A stretch of 64,000 nucleotides of DNA from Plasmodium brasilianum (taxonomy: Eukaryota; Apicomplexa; Aconoidasida; Haemosporida; Plasmodiidae): NCBI RefSeq assembly GCF_023973825.1, contig NC_090120.1, positions 496,001-560,000 of the forward strand, given 5' to 3'. The translations under genes and the position numbers were made by a program. Under the pieces are notes generated by a model. It saw only the letters and a list, made by a program, of their open reading frames with translations. It made no database searches and was not told the origin of the DNA. Within the stretch, counting starts at the first letter, position 1; each line of letters opens with the position of its first letter. Of the stretch, positions 52,651 to 64,000 are shown piece by piece.

Positions 52651-53801
52651 TTTCCATTTATTTTTTTTAATTTAATGTTATACCTGGATTATTACAATTT
52701 GAATGTTATTATTATTTTTATGTATCTCTTTTTTTCCTTTATTTTTTTTTTTTTTTTTTGTTTATATGTTATTCTTTCATTACTTATTTCTGTCTACACA
52801 TATTGTGCATGTTGCTATTTCTTTATTTTGAGAAATTTTTTTTTTTTTGCTTCTTTTCTTTTCTTAATTACTTAAAAAAAAAACTAGATATATATATATA
52901 CACATATAACACACACACACACATGCATACATATATACATGATAGGCTTATAAAAAATTGTAGCAAATGCCACAATAAACATATCAAAAAGCAGAAGTTC
53001 GTACACAAATGAGCTTCACATTTAAATTAGAACAACTTCTACTACACGTATTTACATTTCCAAAAAACAGATTGTACGAATTTATGATTTTTCAAATACC
53101 ATTATTCCATTGTCGAAATATTTTTTTATAAAAAATGATAAAAATAAAAAAGAAAGCTTTTAAAATTAACTAATTAAAGAAAACAAAAAAATAGAAGAAG
53201 TATTAAATGTCAACAATTAAATATTAATTCAAAAAACAAATTGAAAAAAACATCTTCATTCATGTATCATCTTTATTTAGTATAAATATGTGTGTATACA
53301 TAGGAATTTATATACGTATAAATATGTGTACAGGTATATATATACATACTAAGCACATATTCAATAATATATAACAAAAAATATTACATAAGTACTTATA
53401 CAAAAAACATAACGTAATATATTTTCACAAGCATATAATATTTTAAGCTTATTTTGCGTTTAAAATTTACATTAACATTTGACAAAAAATTTTTATAATA
53501 TCTTAAAAATATGCATAATGATGGGCATAAATGGCACAAAATAGTGAGAATATAAGTAGGCATATTAGCTATTATATGTATACATAAATATGTTTCAAAT
53601 AAATATTCTAATTACATATTTACGTAAACTATATATCAATTTAATATAAAAAGATGGAAATATAAAGTAGTTTATATATAAACTACTGTAAAAAAACTAA
53701 ATATAGCAAAATAAATAAAAATAAAAATGATATTATCTTATGAAAAGTAAAATTACGATGATATAGCGCTAAAATAAATATACAAAACAACAAAAGCGCA
53801 C

Positions 53802-53833
<32 letters not shown>

Positions 53834-54667
53834 AAAATATATTCGGATCTACAAGATAATATTATATATGTTAAATTGAAAAAACGTTCATATATTATGC
53901 CTATATCACGATTGTAGAAAAGATGTTTCGTAAAATGTATTTGCTTCCTATATCTTGTTTAAGTGAATTGAGAAAAAAAAAGCAAAAATAAGATATTTCG
54001 TTTTCATAAATCCAAATAGTATGTTTTTTTAAGCAAAAAATGCAACTGAAAAAAAATCGTAATAACAAAACAGATATATACGCATATTATATGTATATGC
54101 ATATACATATATATACATAATATGCATGTACTTCTGCACACAAATTTTAAAAAGAAAGCACGAACAAAAACATTTTTTTAAAAGCAAAAAATGGACATCC
54201 AAAATTGAAATTTATATATATAATTGGTAAAAAAAAATGAAAATAGTATATGCTATGTAAAATAACAAGAAATTATATGCATTTACAAAAATGTACTTCC
54301 AGTCGTAAAATCAGTATATTATCATTTTACAACACAAAAAAATATGTGTACGTTTGTATATATATATATAAGTAGTTGTACCTCAATTTACAATTATTTC
54401 AATATACATTTATTAAATTTAAAAGAAAAACGTAAATTTTTCTCCTTAAATTTCACTATAAAAATCTCACACAAAAATTAAATAAGCATACACACGTCTT
54501 TATCCACATACCTCATGTATAACATAAACAATTAAGTATATAAAAAAATATGAATGAGTGACGAAACAAAAATTATATATAGACCTTACTATTGCCATAT
54601 GGGTGGAAATTTAGTTCTCAAATAAACAATTAAAACTATGTACATATATATATACGCATATATATAC

Positions 54668-54710
<43 letters not shown>

Positions 54711-55599
54711 TGTGAGCAAATATAATTCAGAAGACTTAGAACCACAACACTCCAGCAAAAAAAAAGAAATAATCCTTAAAACAAAAAAATCAAAACAGTG
54801 TTATATGCAAAAACAGCTTCATAATAAAAAAAAGTTGTACAGAAAAAAAATTGATTAAAAATGACTTTTTTTGACTTTTAAAAGTAAATAAAGATTATCT
54901 TTTTTTTTTTTTTTTTTATGGTATAATCATATAATATTTATAAAAAAAAATTAAGTTCCTAATTGTAAAGATGAGCCAGTTTAATTTAAAAAAAAAAAAA
55001 AAGAAAAAGTTTGTTCTCATATAAAATATGTTTCGTATAAAAAGTATTTCAAATAAAATTTGTTTCGTATAAAAAGTATTTCAAATAAAATTTGTTTCAT
55101 TTAAAATTTTGGTTTTTGGAAAAATTTTAGAGAAAAAGAAAATGGTATAAAAGTGCAGCTCAAATGTTTCTCTCACTTATTTTCTAAAATTATCACACAT
55201 AAAGTTGCACTTAAAAAAAAAGTGAAGGAAAATAAGGGAATAAAAAGGGCCATAAAAAAGGTAATAATAAACCTTTCCCACCCTTAAACTATAACGTAAG
55301 AATAATAATCCAAAAAAAAAAAAAAATTAAAGTGTTACAAAACTTTTGATATATTCAAAAAAGCGGAAAAATGATGAGATAAAAAAAAAAAAAAAAATGG
55401 TACTAAGACATTAAGTCATACAATAAAATATATGTGCAAAAATATATCATTGTGCTGTTGTTCACGAAAAATACAAGATATGAAGGTTTATCTTATATAT
55501 TTTTCTTCTTGAAGATCAGAATAGCATGCAAACAAATTTATTATATGTGCATATATATATAAATATATACTTTACGCACTCGCTTTTTATACATTGCTT
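52651..55599. other. 3-kb intergenic region between mitoferrin and dynein genes
   Basis: The mitoferrin promoter side and the dynein 3' side. It is highly AT-rich, with a poly(A) tract at about 53801-53830, (AT)/(CATA) tracts at about 54645-54710, and a 32-bp direct repeat at 55030-55100. No gene or RNA signature was found. Although very AT-rich, it lacks the regular tandem structure expected of a Plasmodium centromere. Confidence 0.55.
55030..55110. repeat. 32-bp direct repeat, two copies plus partial
   Basis: The 32-bp unit starting GTTTCGTATAAAAAGTATTT occurs at 55030-55061 and 55062-55093. A truncated third copy (GTTTCATTTAAAA) follows from 55094. It lies about 500 bp past the dynein stop codon. 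Confidence 0.85.
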
Positions 55600-58500
55600 T
55601 TAATCCTTGGAACACAGTAAAGACGTTCCTCGTAATTTCCATATAGAAGGATCAATATCGGTTTTTAGTTGAATTCTGAAAATAAAATATTTATCCGTTC
55701 TAACGTTATATTTGTACACGGGGCAATTATAAAATATGTGTTTGTTATTTGCAATAAATTTAACCTTTTTATCTTTGTTTGACACAACAGTAATGTGAAT
55801 AATAGGCATACTTTCACATAACATTTTTGGTGAACTTTCTTCCAACTTCCCTTCTTGCCAGTTCCACTTGGACCCTTCAATAAATAAACCGTGGATATAA
55901 AACCCGTGTTCAGGAAATTCTTTTATTTTTTCTACATCATGATTTTTTATATCAGCATATAAAACTACTTCATCCAAGGAGAGCTGATCCTTTTTATTTA
56001 ATCTTGTAATTTCCTGTTTCATACTGGTTAAAAATCCCTGAGGATTAAAAAATCCAGGCAACCAGTAAGATTTCAATTTCCCATTATTAATATAATTTAT
56101 AATTTGTTCATATCTTAAATTAAGAATATTTAACCACTGATTTAAATTGTTACATACCCAAGATATTTCTGTTTCACTAGCATCATATATCCATTTTTTT
56201 GGTACTGACTGAGAATATATATATTTAGTATCATTTTGTAAATCAGCTGTCATAATTTTTGAACCATCGATTGCACTAATTATGTCATTTAAATTCATCT
56301 TTACTAGATCTATAACCTTTTTAATTCGTTCCATTTCTTGCAAAAAAAATGCTTGTAAAGGGGAAAAATTATATTGAACACTTTTCTCCCCCTCATTATT
56401 ACTTTCCCAATAAGTTATATCCAGATTTTCGAAAACGTCATTTTCTTTGCCCATACAAATAATATTCTTGTTTCTGCTATCCATGCCTGATATGTTCTTA
56501 CCAGTGTTAGTAGTCGTATAACTCAACGGGTTATTTATTAATATACTCCTTTGTAACATATTTTCATTGGTATTGCTATCCGAATTGTCTTTATTTTTGC
56601 TTTTGTAAAAACTATTATCTAAGTTACCAAAAATCTTCGTAGTAGCATTCAAGTTAGATGTTACATTTAATTGTTGATTCGTTTGAATTGGAAGTTGTTG
56701 ATTCTTATTTTTTCTATATATTATTTTTTTTACTTCTTCTAAGTTTATTTCTGCTGGTAATAATAATAATATTCCTAGCGCAATTTCCTTCACAACTGTT
56801 TCCATACTTTTTTCCTCTCCTTGATCTACATCCCTTGGTTGAATTTCCAAAATTGAATTTAAAACTTGTCTTGATTCATTAACACGATAAGTTATCTCAG
56901 CATTGTTATGTAAGTCCAAAACAGAAGGGGTATCAATATTCGGCAATTTCTCAATAAAATTTTTAAAATTAGTAATTTCATAAAATTTGGGCATATTATT
57001 AAAGTATTCACCAGCGGTTTCACTTTTCATTTTAAACAAATCCTCATTAAAATAATGTTGTACATAAGTTAATAATAATTCACGATCTAAATCATCAGTT
57101 ACTTTTCCTCCATATTGAACTTCTGCCAACATGTAGTGAATTGATTCCCAGTCAATGGGCCTATTTACTAACAAAGTAGAATATAAATGTTTTTCAATAA
57201 ATAAAAAGGAAGCAAACAAGTCAGTGATACTAAATTCGTAAGGAACACACCAACCTAAAGGACCAAATTTTTTTCTCTCACATAAAACACAGTGAAGATA
57301 AGATAAAGAATAAATAATTTTTCTATACTTGTCATCATCTATTTTTTCTAGTATATCTTCTTTTATTATATCTTTATATATTTTTCTCATATTATTTTTT
57401 ATTCCACTACTTAAAGAGGTAGATATTTTAATACTTCCATGTAAAATGCAAATAGGAAATTCATCATCCGGTTCTGATGTTAAAAATAAACGAAAATCTT
57501 CTTCAATTTCGTTTAACTTTTTTAGCATATTATAAACCTCAATAATAAATGTTTTATTCAAATGGCAATTTTGCAAAATTAGCCAATTTCCACTTATTAG
57601 TGCATTTTTTAATTTCTCTTTTGCAATAATTTCTTGTCCTTCCCCCATAGAAATTTTATCTGTTGGATACTTTTTGAATTTTTTTGCAAAGTCGTCAATC
57701 ATATTTGTAGGATCACTAGCCAAAGATAACAAAAACAAAAAGGGTTTCCTATTACTTGATTCAGCAAAAATATTTTCGAGGGTTTCATGTTTTATGGTAT
57801 CACTATTTCTATTTAATATCTCATCTACAAATTTATTTGCACATAGAATTGTTCTATCTTCCCTTAAACAACGTATTAAACATAACTTAATAAAAGAGCA
57901 GATTTTGCTATTTGCATCTAAGCGCTCATTATAATTAGGAATATTCCTATTTTCTATGTCTAGTACATCATAATAATTCTTCCATGCATTTTCGTTTAAT
58001 TGTATAACATTTAATATATCATAAAAAAAACGATTATTTTTATCATTTCCAAATGAATGATTAGATAAAGAAATTATATTTTTGTATAACTTTTCATTCT
58101 TATATAACCATTTGGTAGAACTTACTTTTCCTTTACCTCCTGCTTTCCTGTGTAAATCTATTTTGTTTTTATTATCACTATTATTATTATTATTACTACT
58201 ACTACTATTATTAATATTATTATTGACATTATTATTGTTGTATATATTGATGGCAGCTGTATTGCAGTTACTATCCGCGGTACTGGCTCCAATTGACGAT
58301 TTATTGTTAATACTTACCTGATTTTCTGCTTTTTCATTTTCGTTGCTTCTACCCTTTTCATTTGTATTCAAATATCCATTCGTCGTATCATTCATAGTAT
58401 TATCTTTTTTCTTTTTCCCTTTGATACCATCTGTATTTTCATTCAATAAATTGTTATTTAATAATTCGCTACTTGCATCGTTCGAAGGTGTATAATGAGA

Positions 58501-61500
58501 AAGAGGATTCAGGAAAAAACTAATATCCTTATTACTTATTATATTATCATATAAAAGTATCTTTAATGATATTAACAACTTAAAAATTATTTTGTGTTGG
58601 TCAAATAAACATCTCTCCATATAGCTAATTATTAAATTAGTCAACGTAAATAATATAGATTCAACTCTCTTTTTTATATGTTGACCTTTTTCTGCCCTTT
58701 TTATAGATAAATCAAATTGTTCCAGAAATTGATGTAGAGAAGTATTGTATATATAATTAACATTAGTAATATCTACAATGCAAAAATATAATATACTTCC
58801 TCTCAATGCAACACTTCTATATTGTTCTCTTTTTTCATTAATTTCTTTTTTCTTTTCATTACTATCCTTTAATTTTGTCTCCAGTTCTTTGGAAAGTAAT
58901 TTTGTGTTGTTTAGAACTTCTATTAATTCTTCATCTTCAATTAGGTTAGAGCTACTTGTATTTAGTTTGTACAATAATTGTTTATCCAAGTCCTGCAATG
59001 ATTTAGTATTGTCTTTAAGTTCTATCATGATATTCTTTAAAGATATTTCCAAATGTTTTTGTTCTTCTGTTAATACTCTACCTAGTAGTTGATCTTCTAA
59101 TCCCTTAACAGTAACAGTAAAATCTATAACACAACATCTAGCATAAATTTCAGGGCTATAATTAGGATTAGGCAAATTAGTTGTCATAAATAAATTAAAA
59201 TTTTCATCAAAATTAATTAAATTATTTTCTATTAATATATATTTCTTTTTGCCTTTTTTGACAATTTGCTTTTCTAAAACAGAATCTAATATTGGATCAA
59301 TATACTCTTCTACATTTTCAATTAATAGTGCTTTCCCTTCGCTTAAGCAAAATTCTAAATTATCTTTAAATTTACTACTACTGAAAGTAGTAATACATCT
59401 CTGATTTGTTAAGTCATTTTGAAATTCTTTGTTCTTTATCCAATTACTTGCTTGACATTGAGGATCTATAAGTAAAACATACTTATTGCTGTTCTCGCTA
59501 ATTAGTGCATTTTCTATGCTTAATTTATCGTTAGGTAACTTCTGAACGCTCCAGTCACATATTTTTGTGTCGTCAGAAGATAACACATATTTTATTACAT
59601 CAATATTAGAAGATACAGGTATATTTTTAATATTTTTTGTGTAATGATAAAAAATATCATTCATAAGGTAATTCCTAAATTCTGTATTAAACATACCACA
59701 ATACGAAATAAAGGAAGAACAGATAAACACATCACCAACAATTTTTTTTTTAATATTAGAAAAATTGTTTGAATCTTCTGTCCATCTCGCTTTTTCGCTT
59801 GCCAATCCGTTAATTAATTTATTAGCCTGCTCGATCCTTTGCTTCGTTTTTAAAGCAGTTTCTTCTAATGTTTTCTTTTTTTTAAACATACTTTCGATAT
59901 CTAAATTTAGATTCTCAACAAATAGTTGTGCTTTTAGTAGGGAATCTTCTGCTTCTGCTAGTTGTTTTAGAGCATCTTCTAATCTACCTGTTTGTATTTT
60001 TAAATAGCTCATTTTAGGTTTTACAATTTTTGATGCTTGATGATACATAGCCATAGCACCCACCCATTTGCATAATCCCTCTGCTGCGACTGATGCCTTT
60101 TTTGCAATTTGTGTTTTAAAAAAGTTGGATTCAATATAAGGTTTTAACAGTTCAATTGTTTCTTCATTAATATTGTCTTTTTCATTTTTAGAAAAATCGA
60201 ACAACAGATTCAAAAATCGAATATCTGCCATTAACGGTTTTGCATATTCATCAAAAGAATCCTGTATAAATTCTACATGCTGTTTATTCACATATTTCAC
60301 ATTTACTTTAGCTTCTTTCAATTTTCCTTGTAATAATATTAATACGCCATCAAAAACTATTCTAATAATATCGGATGGTGTTTTCATACTTTTTAATTCC
60401 GTTATGTCTTTTGCTGTTATGCTTTTAATAGCTTCTTCTGCTTCATGTAAATACGGCAAAGCTGCCTTTAAATCTTTGTCTGCCTCTTCTTGATCTTTTA
60501 AAATAATGTCCTTTTCCTTTATACACTTATCTCTAAATTTGGAAACCTCAATACTTTGTTTTTCTGCTTTTAGCGATTCGTTTTTTACCTTTTCTAGCAG
60601 TATATTAGTTTGTTCATCCGATTCTTTTAATTTTTCTTCTTCTGATGTAAGGCTTTCTCTCATTTTTTGAACATCCATAGCGGCTTCATTTAATTTTTTC
60701 AATCCTATATCTACACTTTCCTTTAAAAATTTTATTTCTTCATATTTTTTAACATACATTTGTTTATACAAATCAATGAACGATAAATAGGACTTTGGTG
60801 TTACATAAGTATTTCTTCTCATTCGTTCTTTATAAGTTTCGCAAGTATCAGAAACTTTTTTGTGGACAATAGCAAATAAAATATAAAAGTCATTTTTCAA
60901 TTTATCTTCAATATCGATGTTAAAATTATTTAAGTAAGCAGTGGACACGTTCACAAGGGCTTCTAATGGCCACTTTAAAAACCAATTAATAGTAACACAA
61001 TTATATATACATGGAAATTGTTGATATCGCAAGGCAAATTCTTTATGTATAGGTGAAAAACACAAAAAGATATGCACATTATTTCGGAAATTATCTAATA
61101 AATATTCAAATATTACATCAGAGGAAACATTGAAGTCATTTATAACTTTTTCAACTTTTTTCATTTTAGGTTCTTTTTCATTATTCATACTATCATCACT
61201 ACAATTAGCATCATCACTACTTGCAAAGGATGATGCATCACTTTTTGGTAGTGAATTTTTTGAATCATTTTCTATTTCTGCATCGTCCATATTATTATAA
61301 TCATTATTCATTTTTCTTTTCTTATTTTTTCCTCCTCTCATTTTTGATGACTGATTAGATTTATTCATTTCTTTTAAGTATGATTCTTTCATTTCAGCAC
61401 AGATTGCTTCTTTTTCATCTTTTATAAAAAGTTCGTATACTAATCCAGTAGATAAGATAGAATTCACATGTTCCAGAATGAAATCATTTTTCTCTATATC

Positions 61501-64000
61501 ACTATCACTTAAGAGGAATGTAGTTTTCTTATTCATTTGTCCAGCTGAAATATATAAACTTTTCAAATCTTCAAAAAATAAATTTTTTGTATACGTCTTA
61601 GTTATGTTTAATTGAAACAATACTTGCTCACTTATAAAGACACTAAGTTTCGTTAATGATCTTTTTCCAGATCCTCCAACCCCTACTAACATACTGGAAC
61701 CGTTTGGAGTTTGCATTACTCTATTTATAATAAGTAAATGTTTTAAAGAATCATCAAAAAAAACTAAATCCAATTTTTTCACATTATTTACATTGTACTC
61801 TTTCATATATTCATAAGCGATATATCTTAGCCTATCAAAGTCGTAAACAATCTTGTAATCCTTTTTCATCCAAGAAAAGGAAAAGTTGTTTATATTTCCT
61901 TCACTGTTCTGTTCATTATTCGGTTCATTATTATTTTCTACACTTATTATCAATTTGTTATTACCGTTATCCAAAATCGCATTGTCCTTCTGTAGGTTAT
62001 TTATATCAGAAAAATTTTGTTCCTTCTTATTGTTCACATATCTCATATGATCATAGCTATTCAGATTAGATAGATTAGTACTTTCCACTTTAACAGGTGC
62101 ACAGGTTGTTCTACCCGAGTCTTTTCCATTGCTATTTATTCCATTTTCTTTTTCTTCTTTTTTCATCTTCTTCTTCTCTTCGTCTACATTTTCTATAAGA
62201 TCATTTTCAACCATGTAATCGTGTTGCTCCTTTTCTGATACATAAAAATAACTAAAGTGTATATTTTTTTCTGCTATATCTTTATAAGATGGATAATATT
62301 GTTTAAATATTTGTTTCAGCTGACCTAAGGAAAATTTTTTATCTTCCATTCTAGATAACTTATCAATTAATACTCTTTCACATTCATGCTTCCACAAGCA
62401 TAAGAAATTGTATAAATTATTTTCTATAGTTTCAAAAGGGCATAACAACATAGAATAAAATATTTTTGCTAAATCTCGTGTTGTATATAGATAGTGAAAA
62501 CGAGAAGGAACAGGTAAGAGATGTTTTTTTAATCTTCCAAATAAATTAATAGTACATAAAATGATTTTGTCTATATTATCAATAATTTCATCGGAAAAAT
62601 TGCACTTTTTATTAAATTTGGTTCTTAACACCGTTCCATATATTGTATTTATAGAATTCAAATTATAAGGAGGTATATTTACATTAAACCATTTCGACTT
62701 TATCCTGTTAGGTATATCATTATTTCCACAACCTGGATGATTAATACATCCAATGTATTCTAAATCGATAATTTTCTTAAAATTTCCTCTTTTGTCTTTA
62801 TCTAAAAAGTAAAATCCTTGGAATTCTATAAGTTGTCTTAATAGTTCTAAAGTACTTTGATCACCCCATTCGTTAATTCTAGGCATAGACATATCATCAA
62901 TAAAAATAATGGACTTTGTATTTCCAATAGGTCCATATGTTTTTCCTGTTTTTCTTTCTAACTCTGATTCGATGAACAGTTGAAATTTCTCTGGAGTTGT
63001 AACACTTGAAAAATTAAATCGTTTCGTATTTTTATCTTGTTTTGATGTATATAATAGAGCTATCGATGTTTTTGCTGAACCTGTAGAACCTAATAATAAG
63101 GTACTTTTGTACGTATGAAAATTGTAGCACTTAATAGGTATATTAGATATTAATTTTATTATATGCTCTACTTTATTAGTTTCTATAGTTGGTATTAATA
63201 TGGATGATATAGAATTCATATGTCTAGGCATTCTAAAGGGGGATACATGCCATTTAATTAACTTTTTGAGTTTCATATCGAAATAGTAGTCATATATGAG
63301 GCATATCTCCTTTTCAAATTCTTCTTCTCCATCTTTGTCGTGACATAATTTTTCGTATTCGTATTCTTCTTTATTCATATTGTTACCACTGTTACTGTTA
63401 CTGTTACTATTAATATTAATATTACTATTAATGTTAATATTACCATTAATGTTAATATTAATATTATTATCACTATTACTGTTGTCATTATTATCGCTTT
63501 TATTAGTACTATCCACGTTATTACCTTTATTATGTAAAATATATTTTAATATGGGAACATTTTTCATTAAGTAGTTATGCACTTTTAATCGGCCCTTATA
63601 TTCCAGTAGTCCACATAACCCCCAAACAATTGAGTACAACATAATTTCTTCGCACTCTTCTATTTTTATTTCTTCATATTTTGTACCTGATACAAGGGTG
63701 AAATTATTTATTGTATCCATTTTTTCATCCTCTTCTTCCTCAACTTGTTCATTTTCTTCACTTTTGATAGTTTCCTCATTTTTCCCATATGCCTCGTTTT
63801 TTTTTCTCTCCTCCCTTTCCCTTTCACTCCTATCCTTCATTTGAAACTCCTGCTTATTATCAGTGGATGTAGTAGTAGCAGTAGTAGTAGTAATAGTTAT
63901 AGCAACAGCAGTTGCTGTGTTTAATGACTGGTTCTTAGTAGACTCATTCAAAGCACTCCCTTTTGTATCATTCACTTTATTGGTAAATTTACCCCTCTCT
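55600..64000 (-). CDS. Axonemal-type dynein heavy chain, C-terminal 2799 residues (5' end beyond the window)
   Basis: The frame stays open to the right edge without an ATG (the first possible start is only a GTG at 63975), so the gene is 5'-truncated here. In order from the edge: the AAA2 end (IVWGLCGLLEYKGRLKVH), the AAA3 P-loop GSTGSAKT (63090-63067) with Walker B IIFIDDMSMPRINEWG, the AAA4 P-loop GVGGSGKRS (about 61684-61658), the stalk coiled coil with the microtubule-binding tip (about 60690-59890, AKDITELKSMKTPSD), AAA5 (YVLLIDPQCQASNWI), AAA6 (NWLILQNCHL), and a C-terminal domain with SYWLPGFFNPQGFLTSMKQE and YNCPVYKYN. This C-terminus is typical of axonemal rather than cytoplasmic dyneins. 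In Plasmodium it would power the male gamete flagellum. Asn/Ser-rich insertions interrupt AAA2/3, AAA3/4 and the AAA5/6 area (about 58480-58130). Confidence 0.95.
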   Translation of the reverse strand, partial: ERGKFTNKVNDTKGSALNESTKNQSLNTATAVAITITTTTATTTSTDNKQEFQMKDRSEREREERKKNEAYGKNEETIKSEENEQVEEEEDEKMDTINNFTLVSGTKYEEIKIEECEEIMLYSIVWGLCGLLEYKGRLKVHNYLMKNVPILKYILHNKGNNVDSTNKSDNNDNSNSDNNINININGNININSNININSNSNSNSGNNMNKEEYEYEKLCHDKDGEEEFEKEICLIYDYYFDMKLKKLIKWHVSPFRMPRHMNSISSILIPTIETNKVEHIIKLISNIPIKCYNFHTYKSTLLLGSTGSAKTSIALLYTSKQDKNTKRFNFSSVTTPEKFQLFIESELERKTGKTYGPIGNTKSIIFIDDMSMPRINEWGDQSTLELLRQLIEFQGFYFLDKDKRGNFKKIIDLEYIGCINHPGCGNNDIPNRIKSKWFNVNIPPYNLNSINTIYGTVLRTKFNKKCNFSDEIIDNIDKIILCTINLFGRLKKHLLPVPSRFHYLYTTRDLAKIFYSMLLCPFETIENNLYNFLCLWKHECERVLIDKLSRMEDKKFSLGQLKQIFKQYYPSYKDIAEKNIHFSYFYVSEKEQHDYMVENDLIENVDEEKKKMKKEEKENGINSNGKDSGRTTCAPVKVESTNLSNLNSYDHMRYVNNKKEQNFSDINNLQKDNAILDNGNNKLIISVENNNEPNNEQNSEGNINNFSFSWMKKDYKIVYDFDRLRYIAYEYMKEYNVNNVKKLDLVFFDDSLKHLLIINRVMQTPNGSSMLVGVGGSGKRSLTKLSVFISEQVLFQLNITKTYTKNLFFEDLKSLYISAGQMNKKTTFLLSDSDIEKNDFILEHVNSILSTGLVYELFIKDEKEAICAEMKESYLKEMNKSNQSSKMRGGKNKKRKMNNDYNNMDDAEIENDSKNSLPKSDASSFASSDDANCSDDSMNNEKEPKMKKVEKVINDFNVSSDVIFEYLLDNFRNNVHIFLCFSPIHKEFALRYQQFPCIYNCVTINWFLKWPLEALVNVSTAYLNNFNIDIEDKLKNDFYILFAIVHKKVSDTCETYKERMRRNTYVTPKSYLSFIDLYKQMYVKKYEEIKFLKESVDIGLKKLNEAAMDVQKMRESLTSEEEKLKESDEQTNILLEKVKNESLKAEKQSIEVSKFRDKCIKEKDIILKDQEEADKDLKAALPYLHEAEEAIKSITAKDITELKSMKTPSDIIRIVFDGVLILLQGKLKEAKVNVKYVNKQHVEFIQDSFDEYAKPLMADIRFLNLLFDFSKNEKDNINEETIELLKPYIESNFFKTQIAKKASVAAEGLCKWVGAMAMYHQASKIVKPKMSYLKIQTGRLEDALKQLAEAEDSLLKAQLFVENLNLDIESMFKKKKTLEETALKTKQRIEQANKLINGLASEKARWTEDSNNFSNIKKKIVGDVFICSSFISYCGMFNTEFRNYLMNDIFYHYTKNIKNIPVSSNIDVIKYVLSSDDTKICDWSVQKLPNDKLSIENALISENSNKYVLLIDPQCQASNWIKNKEFQNDLTNQRCITTFSSSKFKDNLEFCLSEGKALLIENVEEYIDPILDSVLEKQIVKKGKKKYILIENNLINFDENFNLFMTTNLPNPNYSPEIYARCCVIDFTVTVKGLEDQLLGRVLTEEQKHLEISLKNIMIELKDNTKSLQDLDKQLLYKLNTSSSNLIEDEELIEVLNNTKLLSKELETKLKDSNEKKKEINEKREQYRSVALRGSILYFCIVDITNVNYIYNTSLHQFLEQFDLSIKRAEKGQHIKKRVESILFTLTNLIISYMERCLFDQHKIIFKLLISLKILLYDNIISNKDISFFLNPLSHYTPSNDASSELLNNNLLNENTDGIKGKKKKDNTMNDTTNGYLNTNEKGRSNENEKAENQVSINNKSSIGASTADSNCNTAAINIYNNNNVNNNINNSSSSNNNNNSDNKNKIDLHRKAGGKGKVSSTKWLYKNEKLYKNIISLSNHSFGNDKNNRFFYDILNVIQLNENAWKNYYDVLDIENRNIPNYNERLDANSKICSFIKLCLIRCLREDRTILCANKFVDEILNRNSDTIKHETLENIFAESSNRKPFLFLLSLASDPTNMIDDFAKKFKKYPTDKISMGEGQEIIAKEKLKNALISGNWLILQNCHLNKTFIIEVYNMLKKLNEIEEDFRLFLTSEPDDEFPICILHGSIKISTSLSSGIKNNMRKIYKDIIKEDILEKIDDDKYRKIIYSLSYLHCVLCERKKFGPLGWCVPYEFSITDLFASFLFIEKHLYSTLLVNRPIDWESIHYMLAEVQYGGKVTDDLDRELLLTYVQHYFNEDLFKMKSETAGEYFNNMPKFYEITNFKNFIEKLPNIDTPSVLDLHNNAEITYRVNESRQVLNSILEIQPRDVDQGEEKSMETVVKEIALGILLLLPAEINLEEVKKIIYRKNKNQQLPIQTNQQLNVTSNLNATTKIFGNLDNSFYKSKNKDNSDSNTNENMLQRSILINNPLSYTTTNTGKNISGMDSRNKNIICMGKENDVFENLDITYWESNNEGEKSVQYNFSPLQAFFLQEMERIKKVIDLVKMNLNDIISAIDGSKIMTADLQNDTKYIYSQSVPKKWIYDASETEISWVCNNLNQWLNILNLRYEQIINYINNGKLKSYWLPGFFNPQGFLTSMKQEITRLNKKDQLSLDEVVLYADIKNHDVEKIKEFPEHGFYIHGLFIEGSKWNWQEGKLEESSPKMLCESMPIIHITVVSNKDKKVKFIANNKHIFYNCPVYKYNVRTDKYFIFRIQLKTDIDPSIWKLRGTSLLCSKD

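Noticed and set aside
52651..55599. Possible centromere
   Set aside because: Very AT-rich, but interrupted by ordinary mixed sequence and lacking a regular tandem core of near-pure A/T.

Overview
This window is nuclear DNA from a malaria parasite (Plasmodium). The evidence is: very AT-rich non-coding DNA full of poly(dA:dT) and (AT)n tracts; T-rich GT-AG introns; proteins inflated by Asn, Lys and Asp/Glu low-complexity insertions; and a gene order that, from memory, matches the region of P. falciparum chromosome 9 running from about PF3D7_0904200 to PF3D7_0905300. Exons are less AT-rich than I expect for P. falciparum, so a P. malariae- or P. ovale-like species is my guess. The species was not determined.

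Layout from left to right. The tail of a plus-strand gene (1-342) is followed by a minus-strand gene (1025-9923) that I rebuilt from 11 exons. It has a signal peptide, GCC2/GCC3-type and EGF-like cysteine modules, about eight membrane spans and a long C-terminus with three LamG-like modules. Next come signal peptidase complex subunit 3 (minus, 11311-11880), prefoldin subunit 4 (plus, two exons), a 1620-residue DUSP+USP deubiquitinase (plus, two exons), a bacterial-type HU protein with an organelle-targeting-like leader (minus, two exons) and a short RPA1 lacking the N-terminal protein-binding domain (plus, two exons). A run of minus-strand genes follows: a P1B copper ATPase (two exons), a small thioredoxin-fold-like protein with a cysteine cluster, an FG-repeat nucleoporin with a helical scaffold tail (three exons), a mitoferrin-type mitochondrial carrier with a roughly 620-residue insertion, and the C-terminal 2799 residues of an axonemal-type dynein heavy chain whose 5' part lies beyond the right edge.

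This is a housekeeping chromosome-interior block. There are no mobile elements, CRISPR arrays, rRNA genes, recognisable tRNA genes or subtelomeric families. The genes do not form an operon. Shared themes are secretion (SPC3, the receptor-like protein), organelle metal and DNA functions (CuTP, mitoferrin, HU), replication (RPA1), proteostasis (prefoldin, USP), nuclear transport (NUP100) and the male-gamete flagellum (dynein).

The points most worth a second look are: the reconstructed cysteine-rich/polytopic/LamG protein and its 27-nt micro-exon; a structured intergenic segment at about 10020-10960 carrying a telomere-template-like TAAACCCTAAC, a speculative telomerase RNA candidate; a perfect GCAA-capped hairpin pair near 14.9 kb; the Cys-cluster thioredoxin-like protein; two isolated GC islands (25620-25690 and 39660-39700); and an in-frame TAG followed by coding-like sequence at the left edge. 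All exon joins were read by eye from GT/AG sites and reading phase, without transcript evidence.
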